Origin: a virus
IMG/VR virus record: IMGVR_UViG_3300013014_000035
Location: 1-57,866 of that record
Strand: one strand, 5' to 3'
Length of the DNA: 57,866 bases
Each line of letters opens with the position of its first letter. Position 1 is the stretch's first letter. The notes beneath the pieces are model-generated. The model did not search any database and was not told where the DNA came from. It worked only from the letters and a program-made list of their open reading frames with translations. A program made the translations under genes and the position numbers. Shown here piece by piece: positions 5,746 through 10,859 of this stretch.

Positions 5746-5931
5746 ATGCGTAATATTACAACTATTCGTTCTGTACCAAATGATACAGCTAATGATCTAG
5801 TGTGGAAAGAAGCGCGCGGGAAAGGTGTCCATTGCGTGATAAACGCTCGGAATGAGTTGGGTTATCAAGTTACAATAGATATCAGAGAACCTATATTGGA
5901 TCAATTTGCAGAAGATTTAGATGATGTCTGA
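5746..5931 (+). CDS. EDL-array protein 1
   Basis: This 61-residue protein is the first of a tandem family. It has a variable N-terminal two-thirds and ends R-E-P-I-L-D-Q-F-A-E-D-L-D-D-V. The closing motif (D-Q-x-x-E-D-L-x-x-V) recurs in the following genes. The final codons GATGATGTCTGA contain the start codon(s) of the next gene. It is translated from a GGAGA site after P10. The family is not one I recognise; size and acidity would fit host-factor-binding early proteins, but function is unknown. Confidence 0.75.
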   Translation: MRNITTIRSVPNDTANDLVWKEARGKGVHCVINARNELGYQVTIDIREPILDQFAEDLDDV

Positions 5932-6109
5932 AGTTACTATGTTGATGATAGATTCAATTCATCATTCACTCGATACGTATCTTGATGCATTATCCGAGGA
6001 AGTACTTGTAGGTGTGACTCTAGGTCCTGTTAGTGATCAAATTGCACTTCAATTACGATATAACCTTCATGATCAGATATATGAGGATCTAGATGTCAAT
6101 TATAAATGA
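5921..6109 (+). CDS. EDL-array protein 2
   Basis: This 62-residue protein starts within the last codons of protein 1 (ATG 5921 or 5924; the second matches the M-S-E start of other members). It ends H-D-Q-I-Y-E-D-L-D-V-N-Y-K, so the motif is followed by a few extra residues because the reading frame continues 17 bases into the next gene. The N-terminal part is hydrophobic and acidic without recognised motifs. Confidence 0.72.
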   Translation: MMSEVTMLMIDSIHHSLDTYLDALSEEVLVGVTLGPVSDQIALQLRYNLHDQIYEDLDVNYK

Positions 6110-6278
6110 AATTAGGCTTCAAGTCAGAATTCAAGCCGGTCATAAGCTCCATGAACCCGAAAGTATTTCTTTAGAGATTTGGGGTGAAGCATATGTTATT
6201 CAGGAAGATGCTGTGCATTTACTTATTATGAATCGTATAATTGCAGATCAGATAGATGAAGATCTAGAAGATGTCTGA
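6093..6278 (+). CDS. EDL-array protein 3
   Basis: This 61-residue member ends I-A-D-Q-I-D-E-D-L-E-D-V. It starts at ATG 6093 inside the preceding gene, with the ribosome site GAGGATCT formed by the codons of that gene's E-D-L. Its own E-D-L codons again serve the next gene. No other motif is recognised. Confidence 0.72.
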   Translation: MSIINEIRLQVRIQAGHKLHEPESISLEIWGEAYVIQEDAVHLLIMNRIIADQIDEDLEDV

Positions 6279-6462
6279 AACTAAAATTCCAATTTATTAT
6301 GGTCCATATAATAAGGTTCGGAGTCAAATAAGACCTCTAATAGATAGTAATATATGGTATACGATTTATCTTGCGACTCATCATAATATTTTTCAAATTT
6401 CAGATATACAAGTTAGAGAACCAGTTAAAGATCAAATGGAAGAGGATCTAGATCTTGTCTAA
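6271..6462 (+). CDS. EDL-array protein 4
   Basis: This 63-residue member begins ATGTCTGA, an eight-base overlap with the upstream stop. It ends V-R-E-P-V-K-D-Q-M-E-E-D-L-D-L-V, closely matching the end of protein 1 (R-E-P...D-Q). The body is Tyr/Ile-rich. Its last codons replace the usual GATGTC with CTTGTC, so the next gene must use TTG. Confidence 0.72.
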   Translation: MSETKIPIYYGPYNKVRSQIRPLIDSNIWYTIYLATHHNIFQISDIQVREPVKDQMEEDLDLV

Positions 6463-6649
6463 GAATATACGATATATAATAAAAAGCCAGTGTGCAGAAG
6501 AAGCCTCGGGTAGAACATGGGATACTACAGATGATGGTACCATGCGCCATATAGCATTAAATATACGTATGGATCTGAATGGTCGTATTCATAGACCGGT
6601 AATGGATAATGTGTTTATACAAGTGGATGAGGATTTACGAGATGTCTAG
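6455..6649 (+). CDS. EDL-array protein 5 (TTG start)
   Basis: This 64-residue member appears to start at TTG 6455, at exactly the place where other members have ATG. The next in-frame ATG would remove nearly half the protein. A GAGGATCT ribosome site precedes it. It ends F-I-Q-V-D-E-D-L-R-D-V and overlaps the next ATG (GATGTCTAG). A weaker start may lower its level relative to its neighbours. Confidence 0.68.
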   Translation: MSKNIRYIIKSQCAEEASGRTWDTTDDGTMRHIALNIRMDLNGRIHRPVMDNVFIQVDEDLRDV

Positions 6650-6836
6650 AATTGTTGAACGGATACACACTGATGTATCAAATGCCGTCTGGAAACAAAC
6701 GGCAATGTCGATGATTGGCTTGGAAGTTCGTAATAAATTTTGGCTTGAACATTTTGTTGTAATTGAAGTTGAAGCTAGAATTGAAGATTATATGGTCAGT
6801 CAAGTTTATGAGGATTTGGAAAATGATGAATACTGA
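6642..6836 (+). CDS. EDL-array protein 6
   Basis: This 64-residue member starts at ATG 6642 in the ATGTCTAG overlap. Its interior contains D-V-S-N-A-V-W-K-Q and E-V-R-N-K-F, which resemble protein 9 (D-V-S-D-A-I-W-H-K...G-I-R-S-Y-V). It ends Y-M-V-S-Q-V-Y-E-D-L-E-N-D-E-Y. The GAGGA of its E-D codons precedes the ATG pair of the next gene at the correct spacing. Confidence 0.72.
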   Translation: MSRIVERIHTDVSNAVWKQTAMSMIGLEVRNKFWLEHFVVIEVEARIEDYMVSQVYEDLENDEY

Positions 6837-7053
6837 TGCTATTTGGTTAACATTAGGTGAATGTGGTTGGTATCATAAGACTTTTAATATAGTATATTCT
6901 TATACTGATGTTTTAACGCTCAGAGATATTCTACAGCAAGAAGCAAGAGAAGAAGGTGTTATGCTGAGATGTGAAATTTATACTGGTGGTATGTTTACAT
7001 CCGATACTAATATCACGATGTATGTTTGGTTGGTTCATAAACCATGGTTGTGA
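6823..7053 (+). CDS. MNTD-family protein within the EDL array
   Basis: This 76-residue protein (75 if ATG 6826 is used) does not carry the E-D-L ending. Its N-terminus, M-N-T-D-x-I-W-x-x-L-x-x-x-G, and the segment ending E-E-G-V-M-L-R match the protein at 71-295. It is inserted in frame-overlap style between EDL members 6 and 8. Function unknown. Confidence 0.7.
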   Translation: MMNTDAIWLTLGECGWYHKTFNIVYSYTDVLTLRDILQQEAREEGVMLRCEIYTGGMFTSDTNITMYVWLVHKPWL

Positions 7054-7208
7054 ATAAAATTCAAAACATGCGACATATTGACATAACTGAAATTTCTCCT
7101 TATGTACAATTTGCAGTCGGTGATAAATTGTTGCACGAATTTTTGCTTGTTTTGGTCCCATTAAAAGTACAAATAAAAGAAGATCTAAAAAATGTACAAA
7201 ATGACTGA
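7044..7208 (+). CDS. EDL-array protein 8
   Basis: This 54-residue member is easily missed because it is short. It starts at ATG 7044, overlapping the upstream stop by ten bases; ATG 7068 is an alternative. It ends P-L-K-V-Q-I-K-E-D-L-K-N-V-Q-N-D, with the family motif. The codons for E-D-L (GAAGATCTA) lie just upstream of the next ATG at 7192. Confidence 0.65.
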   Translation: MVVNKIQNMRHIDITEISPYVQFAVGDKLLHEFLLVLVPLKVQIKEDLKNVQND

Positions 7209-7389
7209 AACAGTGCGTAATATTATGGCGGATGATGTATCAGATGCTATTTGGCATAAAACTCATAATATGTTTGCTGTTGGTATTCGAAGTTATGTGA
7301 TTCGTCATGTTGAACCAGCATTCATAGATGACATTTATACGTTACTCGATGAACAAATCAAGGAAAATCTAAATTATGAAGATTATTGA
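7192..7389 (+). CDS. EDL-array protein 9
   Basis: This 65-residue member starts at ATG 7192 (7201 is possible) and ends D-E-Q-I-K-E-N-L-N-Y-E-D-Y, with Asn replacing Asp in the motif. The internal D-D-V-S-D-A-I-W resembles protein 6 and the second-array protein at 10208 (D-D-V-E-D-A-I-K), so these three form a closer subgroup. Confidence 0.7.
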   Translation: MYKMTETVRNIMADDVSDAIWHKTHNMFAVGIRSYVIRHVEPAFIDDIYTLLDEQIKENLNYEDY

Positions 7390-7555
7390 TGTACTTTTGA
7401 GTCATGTATTGTATGATTCTATGCGCGAATCACATAAATCTGTTAGAAAAAACGTTCGATTTATGACATATGCTAGGTTGCAAATGCCAATTTATGATAG
7501 ATTGTCCAATATAAGCTTAGAAAATCAGATTGCAGAAGATATTAACGAAAATTAA
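7376..7555 (+). CDS. EDL-array protein 10
   Basis: This 59-residue frame starts at ATG 7376 inside the previous gene and ends L-E-N-Q-I-A-E-D-I-N-E-N. It is the last member of the first array, and no overlapping gene follows, yet the Q-x-x-E-D pattern is kept. That argues the motif has a protein role besides housing a ribosome site. Its TAA is part of a TTAAC box upstream of the next promoter. The body is Arg/Ser-rich and more basic than the other members. Confidence 0.65.
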   Translation: MKIIDVLLSHVLYDSMRESHKSVRKNVRFMTYARLQMPIYDRLSNISLENQIAEDINEN

Positions 7556-7566
7556 CAAATTTTTTG

Positions 7567-7595
7567 TTGACATTGTGATCAAAATTTGATATAAT
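7567..7595 (+). promoter_or_regulatory. Sigma-70 early promoter P11
   Basis: TTGACA (7567-7572), 17 bp, TATAAT (7590-7595). TTAAC lies 15 bp upstream of the -35, ten bases less than the usual 25. Confidence 0.9.
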
Positions 7596-7621
7596 CATCT
7601 TATAGACCAAGGAGATATACT

Positions 7622-7957
7622 ATGGATGTTCTATCAGCTTATGTGACACGTATGCGTGATAAAGCAACAGAAAATCAATTGAGTCATGATCAGGTTCCGC
7701 CTCTGGTTTGCCGTGATGGGCTCAAATTGTCAGTTCAAGCGAGTTCTTCTCACTATTGTGAGCCAAAAAATCACGTTGGTCCATGGAAATCGATGGAACT
7801 TGGCTTTCCTAGTAAACCGGTCCCTGAATTGCGACAATGGCGTGAGGATCTAGGAGATGATTCTCCGGATGAAGAATGTGTTTTTGGATGGGTTCCCGTT
7901 GATATGCTATTGAAAACCATTGAAAAGCATGGTGGGTGTGATCAACTCGAAGAGTAG
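7622..7957 (+). CDS. Hypothetical protein
   Basis: This 111-residue protein starts behind AAGGAGATATACT. It is rich in Pro, His and Trp in the middle (S-S-H-Y-C-E-P-K-N-H-V-G-P-W) and acidic near the C-terminus (E-D-L-G-D-D-S-P-D-E-E). No family is recognised. It is a single-gene unit between P11 and P12. Confidence 0.7.
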   Translation: MDVLSAYVTRMRDKATENQLSHDQVPPLVCRDGLKLSVQASSSHYCEPKNHVGPWKSMELGFPSKPVPELRQWREDLGDDSPDEECVFGWVPVDMLLKTIEKHGGCDQLEE

Positions 7958-7990
7958 CCATAAAATTAACATTTTGTAATGATTTTTTTG

Positions 7991-8019
7991 TTGACACAAC
8001 CATCAAAGTTTGTTATAAT
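7991..8019 (+). promoter_or_regulatory. Sigma-70 early promoter P12
   Basis: TTGACA (7991-7996), 17 bp, TATAAT (8014-8019). TTAAC at 7966 is 25 bp upstream of the -35. The -10 region and leader resemble those of P15. Confidence 0.92.
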
Positions 8020-8044
8020 AACTTTATTAACATAGGATTGTGAT

Positions 8045-8455
8045 ATGCAACTCCCCACCGAAGGTTCAGTCGTAGAGATTATATTGGACAATGCTGCAGC
8101 ACGTTATGCTATGGCTCCGTGTTCAGTGCATAGGGCACAACCTACATTGACTCTTCGTGGGGTTGTTGTACCCACTCCTAAGTGGATGACTTCTGTTGCC
8201 GATCTTACTATTCTAAATAGTGAGACCAAAGGCTTTAATTATATCCCTAGACACAAGATCTTGACTATTGGTGGTGTTACGGTAAAACAACCGAAGGTCA
8301 CTGCAGACAAGGTCTTAAATATGACTTCATCTAAAACTGGCGAAGTCTATACTGTGCGACAAGATGGTCGTACTAAACGTTGGTCGTGCACTTGTATTGG
8401 ATTTCAATTCCATAAGAAGTGCCGACATGTAACAAAAGCTATGGAGAATAAATAA
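8045..8455 (+). CDS. Small protein with C-terminal SWIM-type zinc finger
   Basis: This 136-residue protein ends with a likely SWIM zinc finger: W-S-C-T-C-x-G-F-x-F-x-x-K-C-R-H-V, that is C-x-C-x(n)-C-x-H. SWIM fingers bind DNA or protein partners. The N-terminal 80 residues look like a small beta-rich domain, and a basic stretch (T-V-R-Q-D-G-R-T-K-R) precedes the finger. It is co-transcribed with the 8455 gene (TAATG overlap). A nucleic-acid-binding or regulatory role is likely but not specified. Confidence 0.75.
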   Translation: MQLPTEGSVVEIILDNAAARYAMAPCSVHRAQPTLTLRGVVVPTPKWMTSVADLTILNSETKGFNYIPRHKILTIGGVTVKQPKVTADKVLNMTSSKTGEVYTVRQDGRTKRWSCTCIGFQFHKKCRHVTKAMENK

Positions 8456-8703
8456 TGGCTATTACAGATACCGAAACATTCCGTGCTCTTGTCACGCAAG
8501 GACCAACTGTTATTATGGTCGAAAAGACACATATGTTGGCCTTGCTAGATGAACGAGATGAACTTCGTGATGCCCTTGTTAATATGTTAATGGTTCTTGA
8601 CTGTGCACACCAAGCAAGCGGATTCATCTCGACTGGTCATATGACAGACACAGAGAATGCTCTCACTAAAACAAAAAACATTTTGTTCAAAAATAACCCT
8701 TGA
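8455..8703 (+). CDS. Hypothetical small helical protein
   Basis: This 82-residue protein overlaps the previous stop by one base. Residues 25-45 form an amphipathic helix with repeated Leu, and the C-terminus is Lys/Asn-rich. No family is recognised. Its stop overlaps the -35 box of promoter P13. Confidence 0.65.
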   Translation: MAITDTETFRALVTQGPTVIMVEKTHMLALLDERDELRDALVNMLMVLDCAHQASGFISTGHMTDTENALTKTKNILFKNNP

Positions 8704-8727
8704 CTTTTTACTAAAACCATATATAAT
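8700..8727 (+). promoter_or_regulatory. Sigma-70-like promoter P13
   Basis: TTGACT (8700-8705), 16 bp, TATAAT (8722-8727). It departs from the others in its -35 and spacer length and lacks the TTAAC box. The -35 overlaps the stop codon of the preceding gene. Confidence 0.8.
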
Positions 8728-8737
8728 AACATAACCA

Positions 8738-8751
8738 GGGCAATGTCGCCC
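8738..8751 (+). promoter_or_regulatory. 5' leader stem-loop (GGGC...GCCC)
   Basis: GGGC (8738-8741) and GCCC (8748-8751) form a short GC-rich hairpin close to the predicted start of transcription. An almost identical element lies in the leader of the 10860 gene. Confidence 0.55.
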
Positions 8752-8774
8752 ATTTATACCAAGGAGACTATATT

Positions 8775-9137
8775 ATGAAGATTATGCGTAACATGGCTGC
8801 TCAGGGTGACTTCATTATCCTGCGTATTCAGAATATCCCCGAGGGTGTTGTTCCTGTTGCTCCTGAGAATGGCAAGGTAATTGTCGCTCACAGTGAAACT
8901 GGGCACAATCACGTGATGGAAGCAACTCGAGTCGAGGCATTCGAAGTTCCTGCTGATAAGTCCAACTCTCAGAATGTTGACTTGTACAAGATGTTCCTTC
9001 TTGTCAAGGAAGACACTCAGATTGACCATCTTCGGTCTTTCGATACTCACGAGGCTATTATGGTACCGCCCGGTATGTATGAGGTTCGCCGTCAACGCGA
9101 ATATACCGCCGAAGGTTTCCGTAAGGCGGCTGACTGA
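8775..9137 (+). CDS. Conserved phage/plasmid protein of unknown function
   Basis: This 120-residue protein is beta-rich, with H-S-E-T-G-H-N-H-V at residues 39-47 and P-P-G-M-Y-E-V-R-R-Q-R-E-Y near the C-terminus. I recognise this combination from phage and plasmid proteins often found near DUF932 genes. The His-rich loop could bind metal (cupin-like), but that is only a guess. Codon use is strongly biased (CTG, AAG, GTT, ACT), and the gene has a strong AAGGAGA site and a leader hairpin, so it is probably highly expressed. Confidence 0.78.
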   Translation: MKIMRNMAAQGDFIILRIQNIPEGVVPVAPENGKVIVAHSETGHNHVMEATRVEAFEVPADKSNSQNVDLYKMFLLVKEDTQIDHLRSFDTHEAIMVPPGMYEVRRQREYTAEGFRKAAD

Positions 9138-9196
9138 TCTTTGATCTAGGTTTTATTTTTAGAAGCTTTCCACTTATATAATGTAAAGGTGATAAT

Positions 9197-10063
9197 GTGA
9201 TTACTAGTTTGAATGAAGACCAACTGGCGCAAATTCCCGTGTATCGGGACCGCTGGTTGGAAATCGGTCTTCGTACTGAAGTTCTTGACTTTGCTGCAGC
9301 TAAGACTGCTCTTGCAAAGTGCTACACCTCCCGTGATCTTGAATCACCTTCTAATGTTTATTATGCTACTGGACCTATGGATGCCTACAAGATCTATAAG
9401 TCAGTAAAGCCTGGCGGTACTTCTACCGAATTCATGAACTCTATGATCTATGGCGCTCATGATAGTTCTTGGTTGAGTTTCTATGCTTACTTTAAGGAAG
9501 TCTGTGGTCTGGATCTGGAGATTGTCCAGCCACTGATTGAATATGCCCAAGTTGCTTGCTGGACTTATGTCGACAAGGACTTTGCTATTATTCAAGAGTT
9601 CCCGATGTATATCCGATTCGATGATCAGAATCGTCTGCATTGTGAAGATGGTCCTGCCATTGAATATCAAGATGGTACCATGGTGTTTGCATGGCATGGT
9701 GTTCGTCTGAGCCGTGACAAGTGGTTCTGGATCACCAATAAGCAAGAGTTGTCTGCTAAGGCAGCCCTGAAGGAAGACAACTTGGAACTCCGCCGAGTTG
9801 CCTGTGAAATTCTTGGTTGGGTCCATATTCTTAAGGAACTGAAGTCTAAGGTTATTGATCAGGATGAAGATCCGCAGATTGGTACTCTTCTGCAGGTGAA
9901 TATTCCTGATATCGGTAAGGAACAGTTCCTGCGTGTTGTTTGTGGTACTGGTCGTGAGTTTGCTATTCCGGTGCCGCCTACTGTCAAGACCGCGTTGGAA
10001 GCAAATGCTTGGACCTATGGTGTTGATCCCGAGGTGCTTCGAGACTTGGAATTCCGTACTTAG
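9197..10063 (+). CDS. DUF6745-like protein
   Basis: This 288-residue protein contains R-L-H-C-E-D-G-P-A-I-E-Y-x-D-G-T...W-H-G-V (about residues 148-170), the hallmark of DUF6745-type proteins in phages and plasmids. Function is unknown. The start is GTG 9197: the overlapping ATG at 9195 is followed at once by a stop, while AAAGGTG lies upstream. A helical N-terminal half includes S-W-L-S-F-Y-A-Y-F. It is probably co-transcribed with the 8775 gene and ends before a clear terminator. Codon use is biased like that of its neighbours. Confidence 0.78.
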   Translation: MITSLNEDQLAQIPVYRDRWLEIGLRTEVLDFAAAKTALAKCYTSRDLESPSNVYYATGPMDAYKIYKSVKPGGTSTEFMNSMIYGAHDSSWLSFYAYFKEVCGLDLEIVQPLIEYAQVACWTYVDKDFAIIQEFPMYIRFDDQNRLHCEDGPAIEYQDGTMVFAWHGVRLSRDKWFWITNKQELSAKAALKEDNLELRRVACEILGWVHILKELKSKVIDQDEDPQIGTLLQVNIPDIGKEQFLRVVCGTGREFAIPVPPTVKTALEANAWTYGVDPEVLRDLEFRT

Positions 10064-10090
10064 TTTATAAAACATATTGAGTTTAACTCG

Positions 10091-10124
10091 GAGGGTGGTA
10101 TTAAGGTTATCACCCTCTTTTTTT
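10091..10124 (+). terminator. Rho-independent terminator
   Basis: GAGGGTG (10091-10097) pairs with CACCCTC (10111-10117), and a run of seven T follows. It ends the 8775-9197 transcript. Confidence 0.85.
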
Positions 10125-10137
10125 GTGCATTTTTTTG

Positions 10138-10166
10138 TTGACAGTGATATATGGTTGTGTTATAAT
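10138..10166 (+). promoter_or_regulatory. Sigma-70 promoter P14
   Basis: TTGACA (10138-10143), 17 bp, TATAAT (10161-10166). It drives the second EDL array and has no TTAAC box; a terminator occupies that position. Confidence 0.9.
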
Positions 10167-10207
10167 CAGTAATGACAAAATGTGAATAATATAAAAGGAA
10201 TATAAAA

Positions 10208-10405
10208 ATGTATAGTAAAATGTATAGTCAAACTATAGTTGATATAATGGATGATGTTGAAGATGCTATTAAGACAAAGGTTAGGAAACAAGTAGCATAT
10301 CATAACTTTATGGAAGTTTTTGAACTTAGACATATTGGTCAGATACTCGATTGCGAGTTCCATATTAGAGAACAATTTATGGATGATGTAGAAAATGAAA
10401 GTTAA
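10208..10405 (+). CDS. EDL-array 2, protein 1
   Basis: This 65-residue protein follows AAAGGAA. It contains D-D-V-E-D-A-I, like members 6 and 9 of the first array, and ends H-I-R-E-Q-F-M-D-D-V-E-N-E-S, a variant of the family motif with D-D-V. Its last codons contain the ATG of the next gene (10395). Confidence 0.72.
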   Translation: MYSKMYSQTIVDIMDDVEDAIKTKVRKQVAYHNFMEVFELRHIGQILDCEFHIREQFMDDVENES

Positions 10406-10559
10406 AGATATTATCTTTCCACTATCGACATGGAATATTAGAATTATTGCTGACAATCAAATCAAAAGTCAAGTTTACGACCATAATAAAGTATTATATG
10501 ATCTTATGTTGTATGTTCCACATATTCATGAACAACTCAGAGACGATTTAGATGATTAG
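10395..10559 (+). CDS. EDL-array 2, protein 2
   Basis: This 54-residue frame starts at ATG 10395, overlapping the upstream gene by 11 bases, and ends H-I-H-E-Q-L-R-D-D-L-D-D. It has the same length and overlap habit as the first array. The GATGATTAG end supplies the ATG of the next member. Confidence 0.68.
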   Translation: MKVKDIIFPLSTWNIRIIADNQIKSQVYDHNKVLYDLMLYVPHIHEQLRDDLDD

Positions 10560-10740
10560 TTTATTCGTCTATCATCTTTATTCAAGAAAAGAATGTGAAT
10601 CTAAAACTAATAACGAAGTAAAATATCTTATTTCTGAAAAAGTAAGAAACGGACTTCTTGATCTGGAAATGTATTCCAAAATAAGACGTGCAGCTTGGAT
10701 GGAAGTTAACCATCAATTCATAGACGATCTCAAAGATTAA
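10552..10740 (+). CDS. EDL-array 2, protein 3
   Basis: This 62-residue member starts at ATG 10552 in the upstream stop region and ends V-N-H-Q-F-I-D-D-L-K-D. It is the last in its array and still carries the motif. The body is Lys/Glu-rich and probably helical. A TTAAC follows the stop, 35 bp before the next -35 box. Confidence 0.68.
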   Translation: MISLFVYHLYSRKECESKTNNEVKYLISEKVRNGLLDLEMYSKIRRAAWMEVNHQFIDDLKD

Positions 10741-10781
10741 AAAAAGTTAACAAAAAAGTTTTGAAAACCGTAATTTTTTGG

Positions 10782-10810
10782 TTGACATTACCCCCAAAGT
10801 TTGTTATAAT
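10782..10810 (+). promoter_or_regulatory. Sigma-70 promoter P15
   Basis: TTGACA (10782-10787), 17 bp, TATAAT (10805-10810). TTAAC is 35 bp upstream of the -35, one helical turn more than the usual 25. Confidence 0.92.
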
Positions 10811-10823
10811 AACTTTATTAACA

Positions 10824-10836
10824 GGGCATATCGCCC
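10824..10836 (+). promoter_or_regulatory. 5' leader stem-loop (GGGC...GCCC)
   Basis: GGGC (10824-10827) and GCCC (10833-10836) flank a 5-nt loop near the predicted start of transcription. This is the counterpart of the hairpin at 8738. Confidence 0.55.
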
Positions 10837-10859
10837 ATCATATGAAAGGTTTTTTTATA

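Noticed and set aside
9177-9182. TATAAT before the 9197 gene as a separate promoter
   Set aside because: No TTGACA-like element lies 16-18 bp upstream, unlike all other promoters here; read-through from P13 is enough.
9401-10075. 224-codon minus-strand open frame opposite the DUF6745-like gene
   Set aside because: Same reason: mirror frame of a biased coding sequence, without start signals.
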